DNA of 64,000 nucleotides from Serripes groenlandicus (Eukaryota > Mollusca > Bivalvia > Cardiida > Cardiidae), in NCBI GenBank assembly GCA_031761405.1, contig JASEVX010000003.1, forward strand, positions 18,314,489 to 18,378,488, written 5' to 3'. The position numbers and the translations under genes are program-made. The notes below the pieces were generated by a model, which saw nothing but the letters and a program-made list of their open reading frames with translations, had not been told where the DNA came from and did not search any database. Shown here piece after piece: positions 52,292-61,479 of this stretch (position 1 is the stretch's first letter; each line of letters starts with the position of its first letter).

Positions 52292-53525
52292 CAAGAGGCC
52301 CAAGAGGGCCAGTATCGCTCCACGGCCATAATGCAAAAATCAAATCTCCAAACAGCCCTGCCCCCTGGTGGCCATGTTTTTTACCAACCACCATGGCTTA
52401 AAGGAATCGTGTAGAGTGTCACCCAAGGAATGTTTCTTCAAAATTATTTGAAAATTGGCCCGACACTTTCGGAGGAGAGGATATTTTATTTAGTTTTCAA
52501 TAAAACCATATAAGGCAAAATAGCCCCACCCCCTGGTAGCCATATTAGCTTAGGAACATTTCTACAAAATTATTTGAATATCAGTCAGACGCTTTCGGAG
52601 AAGAAGATTTTTTAAGTTTTCACTATAGCTCTATATAAGGCAAAATAGCCCCACCCCTAGCGGCCATGTTTTTCAACCAATCAACATTTCTTGAAGGAAT
52701 CTAATAAAGGGTCACCCAAGGAACATTTCTACAACATTATTTGAAAATCGGCTGGATACTTTCGGAGGAGAAGATTTTTTTAAGTTTTCACTATAGCCAT
52801 ATAGGCAAAATAGCCCCGCCCTCTGGCGGCCATGTTTTTCGACCAATCAAAATGGCTTGAAGGAATCTGATAGAGGGTCACCCAATGAACATTTCTACAA
52901 AATTATTTGAAAATCGGCTTAACACTTTCGGAAAAGAAGATTTTTAAAGTTTTCTCTTTAGCCATATAGGCAAAATAGCCCCGCCCTCTGGTGGCCATGT
53001 TTTTTTTACCAATCAACATGGCTTGAAGGAATCTGATAGAGGGTCACCCAATGAACATTTCTACAAAATTATTTGAAAATTGGCTGAACGCTTTCGGAGA
53101 AGAAGATTTTTTAAATTTTCACTTTAGCTATATAAGGCAAAATAGCCCCGCCCCCTGGCAGCCATGTTTTTCAACCAATCAACATTTCTTGAAGGAATCT
53201 AATAAAGGGTCACCCAAGGAACATTTCTACAAAATTATTTGAAAATCGGCCAAACACTTTTTGAGAAGAAGATTTTTTAAGTTTTCACTATTTTTTTCTT
53301 TTGCTTGCCATGGAAACCAGAATTATGGATGGATAGATAAAAAAAATTTGAAGGAATTTAAGAGAGGACATTGAGAGGATGCTTCCTATGAAGTTTCAAC
53401 CAAATTGGCCAAGTGGTTAGGGAGAAGAAGTTGTTTAATTAGGAAAAAGTTAACGCACGCACAGACGCACCCACGACGGACAATTCGCCATGACATAAGC
53501 TCGACTGGCTTTCAGCCAGTCGAGC
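52292..53525 (+). mobile_element. HINE-like element, CAAGAGGCCC family, about 6 units
   Basis: Starts CAAGAGGCCCAAGAGGGCCA; ends with GCTCGACTGGCTTTCAGCCA, GTCGAGCT and an A run. The core units are the same CCCCGCCC-TGGCGGCCATG type as in 36987-38891, so different termini share one core family. Sits in an old MITE (AACTTTGCAA...AAAATTGTGGGGAAATG). Confidence 0.85.
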
Positions 53526-53699
53526 TAAAAATTGTGGGGAAATGAAAAATTCACATTTTGTCTCGAGGTTTTCAACTTAACACACTTCTACTCTTTAGAT
53601 GCCTTTAAAGCCTTTTTTCTACAATGTTCTTAAGGTAGATTAAAACAACATGCTAAGCATACATATACAATTATGATGTCATTACAGCAGTAGACAGAA

Positions 53700-53889
53700 T
53701 GAACCCTTTCTCACATGCAGATGAATTAAGATGCATCTGCAGCAGACAACATTTGAAAACATGGCAGCAAATGGAGAAATAACAAGCTTTGTTTTCCATT
53801 CTATCCTAAATTTTCTCTATTTTAACCTACCGGTAACTGTTTTCAAAGTCGACTACTGCTAATTTTTTATATGTGAGAAAGGGTTAATG
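53700..53889 (+). mobile_element. TTAA MITE, old
   Basis: GAACCCTTTCTCACATGCAG at left, TATGTGAGAAAGGGTTAA at right; central hairpin mostly lost. Confidence 0.7.
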
Positions 53890-54037
53890 AATATAAAGTG
53901 ACTATAATGAACAAAACTTAACAAAATCATGTGTTGCAATTACCTGTCCTCAATAACCTGTTAAATTTTCACAATCTTTTCAGCCTAATACCGGAGTACT
54001 AGCAAGTAACGTTATCTGTCTCCCTATATATAACAGA

Positions 54038-54279
54038 AATCCTTTCACTCATGCAGGTGCATTTTGAATCATCTGCAGCAGACAACTTTTTAAAACAGTG
54101 TGGCAAAAGGGGGGAAAATGCTCATAATAAGCCATTTCTCCTATGTGATGATGTTTTCAATTCTATCAGATCAAATAATTACACTTTCCACTTTATATAT
54201 CTTCCATCAATTGATTCAATTTGCATAGATGCTGTCAAAGTTGTCTCCTGAAGATATGCTGTATGTAGGAAAGGGTTTA
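54038..54279 (+). mobile_element. TTAA MITE, old
   Basis: TCCTTTCACTCATGCAGGTG at left, GTATGTAGGAAAGGGTTTA at right. Confidence 0.65.
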
Positions 54280-54332
54280 TCCTCCAATCTGGACATATAT
54301 GGAGAATGTAGGACAACCTGCCTGATAACATA

Positions 54333-54528
54333 TTACAGACCTCTAGATGAGGGGTCTTTTTTATGTTCCGAATTCCTTATTTGATACTAAAACCCTATGT
54401 TGTGGGTACTCAAAAGAATCTACTCGGTCAGACAATTCTTTTGAGTACCCACAACATAGGGTTTGGTTGAGTATTAAGAGAGATATCGAAGGGAAAAAAC
54501 AGTTAACTCTCCCTTATCTAGTCCCCTA
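54333..54528. mobile_element. Palindromic MITE, GATAAGG-ended family, copy 4, with a perfect 30-bp hairpin
   Basis: Ends CCTCTAGATGAGGGGTC and CTCCCTTATCTAGTCCCC. The two arms 54390-54419 and 54435-54464 are exact inverted repeats (30 of 30) around a 15-nt loop, core CCTATGTTGTGGGTACTC. This is the best preserved of four copies. Confidence 0.85.
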
Positions 54529-54711
54529 ACGTAGTCTAGGCTTAGTGTGACCTCAAACGCATAGGTTACCATCTTCTTAAGTCATGCAAGATATCTCTAA
54601 ATAAATTATAATAACCTTTATGATATGGAAAATTATCTGAAAATTCCCTTGTGGTGTTAACCATTCAGTCATTGAAATTATCTTTGTCACAAGGAGAGAA
54701 AAACATGCAGC

Positions 54712-54787
54712 CAGTCCGGGGCTCGAACCCGGGACCTCTCGCTTTCAGGGCAAGTACTCTACCGTCTGAGCTAACCGGGCCGCTAAC
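54712..54787 (-). repeat. tRNA-like sequence in the downstream LTR (minus orientation)
   Basis: A box TAGCTCAGACGG, B box GGTTCGAGCCC. D stem GCTC/GAGT, anticodon stem CTTGC/GCGAG with 7-nt loop CCTGAAA, and T stem CCGGG/CCCGG all pair. An acceptor-like stem GCGGCC/GGCTGC pairs with one G-T but is offset. I do not call it a working tRNA gene: position 33 is C, and the acceptor is irregular. Confidence 0.75.
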
Positions 54788-54989
54788 ATGAAGTCCCTCC
54801 AACTGTGTACAAGTTCAGAGTGAGACCGTGACATACACCCCTGGTTAATTGGAAATTCGTCCCCGAATTTCGGAATTCCAGTGCCAAGGATGTCATAAAT
54901 CGCACTGCAAGCGCTATTAAACTGACCAAGCAGTGCTTTCACAGTCCCTTATTGGGCGCCAATGTCACAAGGAGAGAAAAACATGCAGC

Positions 54990-55065
54990 CAGTCCGGGGC
55001 TCGAACCCGGGACCTCTCACTTTCAGGGCAAGTACTCTACCGTCTGAGCTAACCAAGCCGCTAAC
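54990..55065 (-). repeat. tRNA-like sequence in the upstream LTR (minus orientation)
   Basis: Same as the other LTR except that the anticodon stem is CTTGC/GTGAG (still pairable by one G-T mismatch or wobble) and CCGG near the 5' end is CTTG. A and B boxes unchanged. Confidence 0.72.
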
Positions 55066-55254
55066 ATGAAGTCCCTCCAACTGTGTACAAGTTCAGACCG
55101 TGACATCTTTTAAAGAGCACTGGTCTGAAAATCATAAATGATGGTGAGTCTTGTTATATAATTAATTATAGAATTATATTGGCCAAAGAATTTTCACTGG
55201 CCCGAACCAAAGTTTACTGGCCAGGGACATTCGGACCATTACTAATCTCATAGA

Positions 55255-55350
55255 CTACCCTTTCTCTGATACATTTGATGCCTTTCAGCTATTGTAGCAA
55301 ACAATTTTTAAAAATGTTTACTTTTCCTTCAAATTTTTCAACTCTGTATA
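55255..55350 (+). mobile_element. TTAA MITE left remnant
   Basis: CTACCCTTTCTCTGATACAT, GATGCCTTTCAGC and CAAACAATTTTTAAAAATG. Confidence 0.4.
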
Positions 55351-55497
55351 AAATCTGTCCAAAAATACATTTCTTTGCTCCTTCTCAAAAGAGAAAACAA
55401 TTCAATACAATTAACTTTTAAGTGTTTTTTGTTGTTGTAGGATTCAACACTTCTATAGCACAAATCAGTTTTCATGCCTCTGCAGCAGATTACTTAA

Positions 55498-57531
55498 CAA
55501 GAGTTGTCGGAGGACAATATAGCTCGCCTATCAGGGCCATCGTATATCAGGGCCTACTTCAGAACAGTTAAAGTATTAGGTAAAGTCGCACAGTATCACC
55601 TATTGCAAGATAATACACCTTTTCAATACTTTTGACAAAAATTCTAAGTTCAACTAGAATGGAGTGCTCCCCGGAGCACGTGTGTCACCTGCCGGCGCCT
55701 TGTCAGAAAATTTTAATTTTTGATAGAAAAGGGGCAATAACTCTGATATAAAAAAATATTTGGATTATCCCCCTTTTGTGAACCCATCACAAAAATTGAT
55801 ATAAACATTTGTCAGAAGTTTCAATCCAATCCTTTGAGCAGAAAAAAAGTAATTTGAATATTTGACAGAAAAGGGGCAATAACTGTGATATAAAAATATT
55901 TGGATTATCCCCCTTTTGTGAACCCATCATACACATTGATATAAACATTTGTCAGAAGTTTCAATCCAATCCTTTGAGTAGATTAAATTTTTGACAGAAA
56001 AGGGCCAATAACTCTGATATAAAAATATTTGGATTATCCCCCTTTTTGTGAACCCATCATACACATTGATATAAACATTTGTCAGAAGTTTCAATCCAAT
56101 CCTTTGAGTAGAAAAAAAGTTATTTGAAAATTTAAATTTTTGACAGAAAAGGGGCAATAACTCTGATATAAAATTATTTGGATTATCGCCCTTTTGTGAA
56201 CCAATCACACACACATTGATAAAAACATTTGTCAGAAGTTTCAATCTAATCCTTTGAGTAGAACAAAAGTTATTTGAAAACGTGACGAAAAAAGTGTGAC
56301 GGACAGACAGACAGACAGACGCCGGATAAAAAAAAAAATAGACAGACGTCGAATAAAAAAAAAAGTAACATTTGTCAGAAGTTTCAATCCAATCCTTCGG
56401 GTAGAAAAAAAGTTATTTGAAAATTTAATTTTTTGACAGAAAAGGGGCAATAACTCTGATATAAAATTATTTGGATTATCCCCCTTTTGTGAACCAATCA
56501 CACACATTGATATAAACATTTGTCAGAAGTTTCAATCTAATCCTTTGAGTAGAAAAAAGTTATTTGAAAACGTGACGAAAAAGTTAGATTTTTTGACAGA
56601 AAAGGGGCAATAACTCGGATATAACTTGACCTTGACCCAGGGTCAGGACGGGTGTAGTGGGGTGCGTAGATGGACCAATAGTTCCTAAATGTATAAACTA
56701 AATATGAAAGCAATCAATGTCATAATAGTGAATGCAGAGTGATATGTTAAACGTTAAACGCAAACCTTAAACCTTGTAACTGAACCAAGTAGAAATGACC
56801 TTGACCTTGACCCAGGTGCAGGACGGATGTAGTGGTGTGCGTAGATGGATGACCAATAGTTCCTAAATGTATAAACTAAATATGAAAGCAATCAATGTCA
56901 TAATAGTGACTGCAGAGTGATATGTTAAACGTTAAACGCAAACCTTAAACCTTGTAACTGAACCAAGTAGAAATGACCTTGACCTTGACCCAGGGTCAGA
57001 ACGGGTGTAGTGGTGTGCGTAGATGGATGACCAATAGTTCCTAAATGTATAAACTAAATATGAAAGCAATCAATGTCATAATAGTGAATGCAGAGTGATA
57101 TGTTAAACGTTAAACGCAAACCTTAAACCTTGTAACTGAACCAAGTAGAAATGACCTTGACCTTGACCCAGGGTCAGAACGGGTGTAGTGGTGTGCGTAG
57201 ATGAATGACCAATAGTTCCTAAATGTATAAACTAAATATGAAAGCAATCAATGTCATAATAGTGAATGCAGAGTGATATGTTAAACGTTAAACGCAAACC
57301 TTAAACCTTGTAACTGAACCAAGTAGAACCAAGTAGAAATTACCTTGACCTTGACCCAGGGTCAGGACGGGTGTAGTGGTGTGCGTAGATGGATGACAAA
57401 TGGTTCCTAAAGGTATAAACCCTTAAAACCCAAATGAAAACCTTAAACACAAACCTTAAACCTAGGTGTCTACGCCACCGCCGACGCCGGGGGTAACACA
57501 TAAGCTCTCCTGTACTTCGTACTGGTGAGCT
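55498..57531 (+). mobile_element. HINE-like element with two different tandem arrays
   Basis: Starts CAAGAGTTGTCGGAGGACAA (hairpin TTGTC-GACAA) and GCTCGCCTATCAGG; ends CTCTCCTGTACTTCGTACTG, GTGAGCT, A run. First array (55640-56600): GACAGAAAAGGGGCAATAAC, TTTGGATTATCCCCCTTTTG and GTCAGAAGTTTCAATCCAAT in about 140-bp units. Second array (56610-57420): four nearly identical units of about 180 bp with GACCTTGACCTTGACCCAGG and ATGTTAAACGTTAAACGCAA. Confidence 0.87.
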
Positions 57532-57633
57532 AAAAACTGATGAAAAAGGAGAAATGTCTAATAAAGACTATGAGACAAAATTTCTTTTCCCACAAACTTT
57601 ACACTTTGAATTTGATAATATTTTGAAAATTCA

Positions 57634-57842
57634 TTAACCCTTTCCCTCATATAAACGCTTTCTGACGCCTCTGCAGCAGACGGCTTTTTGAAAACATAGT
57701 GACAAAAGAAGAAATTGCTCAAAACAGGCAATTTCTCCTTTTGCCACAATGTTTTCCACTTTTTGTCATAGGTTATCCATTCAATTATGGAGATTTTCTA
57801 AAGTGGTCTGCTGCAGAATTGTTGTATGAGGGAAAGGGTTAA
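57634..57842 (+). mobile_element. TTAA MITE, full ends
   Basis: TTAACCCTTTCCCTCATATA at left, GTATGAGGGAAAGGGTTAA at right; 20 bp deleted from the right arm. Confidence 0.92.
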
Positions 57843-57871
57843 AAGGTTTAGAATGAAATATCTTTCACCAA

Positions 57872-58005
57872 TTACCCTTTCATGCATGCAGACTCATTTT
57901 GATCAGCACCATAGACTTTTTGAAAAATGTTTTCAATAACATTATAGATGCTTCAACATTTCCTCATAGAATGTTTTCAGATTTGATGAATGTGGGAAAG
58001 GATTA
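57872..58005 (+). mobile_element. TTAA MITE, internally deleted
   Basis: ATTACCCTTTCATGCATGCA at left, TGAATGTGGGAAAGGATTA at right. Confidence 0.65.
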
Positions 58006-58013
58006 TGTAGAAT

Positions 58014-58244
58014 TTAACCCTTTTCCACATACAACAAATCTGCAGCAGACGACTTTGAAAACTTACCCAAATTCTTTTGGAAACTCCCTTTAAAACAAAA
58101 GATCATTATTTGAATAGAAGTTAATATATGGTGACAAAAGGAGAAATTGATTGTTTTGGGCAATTTCTTCTTTTGTTGCCAAGTTTTCAAAAAGCTGTCT
58201 GCAACAGGGGCGTCAGAAAGTGTCTATATGAGGGAAAGGGTTAA
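58014..58244 (-). mobile_element. TTAA MITE, full length
   Basis: TTAACCCTTTTCCACATACA at left, TATGAGGGAAAGGGTTAA at right. The left arm matches the older subfamily, the right arm the younger one, so it may be a recombinant. Confidence 0.88.
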
Positions 58245-58354
58245 AGACACACATAACAAACAGTACACAACAGTTGAACTGCTATTAGGTTGACTTGCAA
58301 ACACATGTATACTTCATTTGGTCTTTTGACCTTTACATACATATCTTCTATCAT

Positions 58355-58562
58355 CAGTGCCTCGGTCGTGTTGTGGTAGATTTTCAGCCTCGGATACGAG
58401 AGGTCACAGGTTCAATCCCGAGTCGGGTCATACCAAATATTTTAAAAAAGGTACTTATGTCCGCCTTCCTTGGTGCTCAGGTTTTCGGGGTTAACATTAG
58501 GACTGACTGGCTTGTGTCAGGATAAATGGACCGGTAGTACTGGTTACCTACCCAGGAAAACA
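58355..58562 (+). repeat. tRNA-derived SINE
   Basis: tRNA-like head with TGTTGTGGTAGATTTTCAGC, and B box GGTTCAATCCC at 58411-58421, then a body with AGTACTGGTTACCTACCCAG shared with 8743-8790. The head folds only roughly, so it is a SINE, not a tRNA gene. Confidence 0.78.
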
Positions 58563-58564
58563 CA

Positions 58565-58712
58565 ACATCTGCACATGAAGAATTGGAAAACATCTTGGCG
58601 TAAAAAAGGATAATCTCTCCAAATAAAAGTTTCATTATTGAATAGAGTTGAAAACATTGTGGCAAAAGAAGAATTTCTGTTTATTGTCTGCATTTAGGAA
58701 AGAAGTTAGTAG
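58565..58712 (-). mobile_element. TTAA MITE, deleted
   Basis: AACATCTTGGCGTAAAAAAG, GTTGAAAACATTGTGGCAAA and GTCTGCATTTAGGAAAGAAG. Confidence 0.6.
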
Positions 58713-58724
58713 TTAGGGAATTAT

Positions 58725-58920
58725 TTAACCCTTTCCCTAATATAAACGCTTTCTGACGCCTCTGCTGAAGACAGCTTTTTAAAAACGAATTATATTTTAC
58801 CACAATGTTTTCAACATGATTTGATAATTATTCTTTAATTTATAGAGTTTTTCTTTGCTATTGCGTAGAAATGTTTAATGTCGTCTGCTGCAGAATTGTT
58901 GTATGTGGGAAAGGGTTTAT
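58725..58920 (+). mobile_element. TTAA MITE, part of the left arm deleted
   Basis: TTAACCCTTTCCCTAATATA at left, GTATGTGGGAAAGGGTTTA at right. Confidence 0.85.
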
Positions 58921-59099
58921 GTTGTTGTGTGCATTGTTCATGAGGACAAAAAGTTACATCTTGAAAATGGAAGAAAACAATGAACAGCTGAAAACTTTTT
59001 TGGAAAAATAGAAATTGTATGTTCACAGCAGGTTCTACTACATTTGCAAAGATGTGACAACAACACAATAAACATTTATTGATCTTAGCTAAATGATGC

Positions 59100-59528
59100 A
59101 ATGAATGAAGGCTTTATTTTATCATATTTACGAAGTTAAGGGAAAGTCCTGTATTCAGGTCTGTAGCCTATCAACCCTTCACTATTTATTTTATTTTTGT
59201 CCCTCAGTACACACATATAAGGAGGAGCGTCGGGGCGTCTACAAGTATATACATCACTACAAAGAACAACGCAACTAATAAACCAAAATATATCAATTGA
59301 CAGAATGAAACTTATTACGGATGATGATGCAAAGAAAATTATGTTTGCGTCCTTAGCTATATCAGAGACCTAAATATATATGTCTCTGGCTATATTCAGA
59401 AAAACAGAGACTTCTATTTTTTGTTTCTGAAAAAAAAAATATCGCTAATAAATTGAAGAACAGATATTATCTCAATCTAAATGTTGTACGTTTGAAGAAA
59501 GTTTCCAAAAGAAAATTGCTGTTTTTAC
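59100..59528. other. Stretch without recognised features
   Basis: AT-rich, no MITE copy. ATATCAGAGACCTAAATATA / TATATGTCTCTGGCTATA near 59360 forms an imperfect inverted repeat. Confidence 0.35.
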
Positions 59529-59605
59529 CTTCACTCTGTATTAAATGCTGCGTTCAAAAATCCTCTAAGATCAGTGTTTCGTCAGGTGTTGTTTACTCCG
59601 ATTGT
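59529..59605 (-). other. Possible non-coding first exon of aldolase
   Basis: On the minus strand a CCAAT motif (CAGCCAATCAAAA, 59640-59652) and ATATATAC (59619-59626) precede a 75-90 nt stretch ending at AGAGTGAAG|GTAAAA, a fair donor. Since aldolase exon 1 begins after a 5' UTR acceptor at 50645, a non-coding exon upstream is required somewhere; this is a candidate only, 8.9 kb away. Confidence 0.25.
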
Positions 59606-59635
59606 ACGTGTCAGTTTGTATATATTTTTCTTTAT

Positions 59636-59669
59636 TTTGATTGGCTGATCAACGCACACCTATAAAAGA
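59636..59669. promoter_or_regulatory. CCAAT/TATA-like promoter module
   Basis: Plus strand GATTGGCTGATC (inverted CCAAT) is followed 18 bp later by CTATAAAAG. Usable in either direction; the minus strand has ATATATAC at a suitable place. No coding exon follows on the plus strand. Confidence 0.3.
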
Positions 59670-59869
59670 GAACAAGGATAAACGCCGTATAATTCGGATG
59701 TTTGTTATCATCATGTTTAACTTGCGGCTATTCTTCCTTGATATACTGAGGACCGCACTGTAAACATTCACGTCGGGTAGCGCCATAGGAAAACCGAACT
59801 AAAGGACTTTACGCCCCGCAAAAACTTATTAGAATTTCATCTCAACTCTTGAAGATTCCTAAGCCATAT

Positions 59870-60056
59870 GTCTCACATACAACACATCTGCAGCAGACGG
59901 CTTTGAAACCATCCAGGCAAACATTCGGAAAATCTCTATAAATGAAGGTTATATTATTGAATAAAGTTGATCAAATTGTGGATAAAAAATAAGATTTTCA
60001 TTTCTTCTTTTGTCACAATGTTTTCTAAGTCATCTGCAATGGAGCATGGGTTACAT
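59870..60056 (-). mobile_element. TTAA MITE, worn ends
   Basis: ATGTCTCACATACAACACAT and CTGCAGCAGACGGC at left; TTTCTTCTTTTGTCACAATG and GGAGCATGGGTTA at right. Confidence 0.65.
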
Positions 60057-60387
60057 ATTATAAATGTTTTATAGACTAACTGGTGAACAGTGGTAACAAT
60101 GTTCGGATTGGAAGCCTTCGCTGAACTTGATCACTTCCAAACTGTTATGCATACGACAGTATAAAGTAGTCATGCACTATATACAAATAGTACAGGAATG
60201 CTGGAGCTGAAAGCAAACAATAAAATCACCTGTCCCAGTAAACACCGACGCCATTCCAACGTTGGATCAAAGCTGGATTAAGGTTGCGACGTCGGTGATC
60301 ACAAACCAACGTCTATCCGTCGTTGTTTCCTAACGTCGATGTAAAGTCATGTATTAAATGTTATTTAAAAGTTCTATTCCGTAAGTA

Positions 60388-60500
60388 ATTAACCATTTAC
60401 CTCATACTTCAAATATGCAGCAATCGACTTTGAAAACAAATTGCCATAAATATGAAAAAACTCTATAAATAATAGTATATTTAATGAAAAGAATCGTAAT
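60388..60500 (-). mobile_element. TTAA MITE left half
   Basis: TTAACCATTTACCTCATACT, ATATGCAGCAATCGAC and AACTCTATAAATAATAG. Confidence 0.55.
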
Positions 60501-60883
60501 GCTAACCCCGCAACGCTGAGCGCCAAGGATGGCAACCATAACTACCATTTTTTAAGTCTTCAGGATATTACAAAGATCACAAACTATGGTGTGTCCATTT
60601 TGAAAACTATGAATATGGAGACTGACATGATGATGGTTGTCAATGATATTCATTACATGTGTACCGTAGTTATTCTTAGATTTTGATTATGTAGCATGAT
60701 ATATATTATAGGTTTTTAGGCTGGATTTACAATTTAGTTAAATCATAAATATATGGTAACCTTCTTCGGTATTATTTTCGTTCTCGCTAGGTCTGGTTAT
60801 AAATATGTGACATTTGATGTTACCGTTTTTATCCTTACACATTTCTTTAGTTATAGAACTTAAAAAATATATTGATTATACTA

Positions 60884-61473
60884 CACTTCGACGAATTTCT
60901 AATTGGCCACCACATAAGATATGATATTATGCGACATATTTAATCAATAAATATAAAGTTTGGTTATTTTTGTATTGTACACACCAATATATCGATTTAC
61001 AGAAAGAAAACGCGTATTCATCTACAAAATCATCCATGCGGAACGGTAGGTCCGAAAAAAGCCTATGTGCTCGCGTTGCTCGTGCACGGCATGGTAGTTA
61101 TCGTATTTGGTAGGAATGTATTCTTCGTGGAAAAACATTAAATATGGCGAAAATGAGCATTGCAGAACGCGCTGAAGCCGTCGGAATGATTCGTGCCGGC
61201 ACTATGTTACGCGTCGTTATAACAATAACACGGGTTGTCAGCCATACGATACCTGTGTAATACGTAATTTGATCTTGCAGTTTTTGTTTTAAGGGTGCCC
61301 ATGTTAACTCTCTCTGTTAAGTTTGTTCCCGTGATCACATTTGAATGAAGTTTTGTTTTACATATTAGGAATAAATTGTATTAAAATTATATTTGGTTAT
61401 TTGTATTTTTCTCCGAATACCTTTCCTAAAATATGATAAAAACTAGGTAGCCAATTAGAAATTCGTCGAAGTA
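60884..61473 (+). mobile_element. Tc1/mariner-type relic, 590 bp
   Basis: Inverted ends of about 24 bp (ACTTCGACGAATTTCTAATT then GGC; matched at 61449-61472) are flanked by TA on both sides (60882-60883, 61474-61475). Inside is a fragment of transposase N-terminus (61144-61260). Confidence 0.75.
61144..61260 (+). pseudogene. Transposase N-terminal fragment, Tc1-like helix-turn-helix
   Basis: Thirty-eight codons, beginning MAKMSIAERAEAVGMIRAGT, resemble the first helix-turn-helix of Tc1/Pogo-like transposases; after that the second helix is garbled and a stop follows. Broken, no catalytic domain. Confidence 0.6.
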
Positions 61474-61479
61474 TATAAG

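Larger units (their letters stand above)
54685..55105 (-). mobile_element. TRIM-type LTR retrotransposon with tRNA-like sequence in the LTRs
   Basis: Two direct repeats, 54685-54833 (149 bp) and 54963-55105 (143 bp), differ by three substitutions and one 6-bp gap. Each begins TGTCAC and ends GTGACA, the TG...CA of LTRs. On the minus strand the internal part starts, one base after the upstream LTR, with TGGCGCCCAATAAGGG, a primer-binding-site type sequence, and ends with a short purine-rich stretch (CCAGGGGTG) before the other LTR. A TCTT direct repeat flanks the whole (54681-54684, 55106-55109). The interior is only 129 bp and non-coding, so mobilisation must depend on another element. Confidence 0.82.

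Noticed and set aside
52128..52331. Small ORFs reading [19 protein letters not shown] and similar
   Set aside because: The same peptide recurs at 14301, 35060, 52128 and 57558 because it is the translation of the MITE.
54712..54787. Genuine tRNA gene
   Set aside because: The cloverleaf arms and Pol III boxes are good, but the acceptor stem is offset, position 33 is not U, and the unit is repeated within LTR-like direct repeats; better read as part of a mobile element.
56241..56519. ORF with SVCLSVTLFSS-type peptide
   Set aside because: Arises from GACAGACAGACAG microsatellite-like sequence and the tandem unit in a HINE-like element.
58363..58430. tRNA gene
   Set aside because: A B box is present but the stems pair poorly and it continues into a SINE body shared with 8743-8843.
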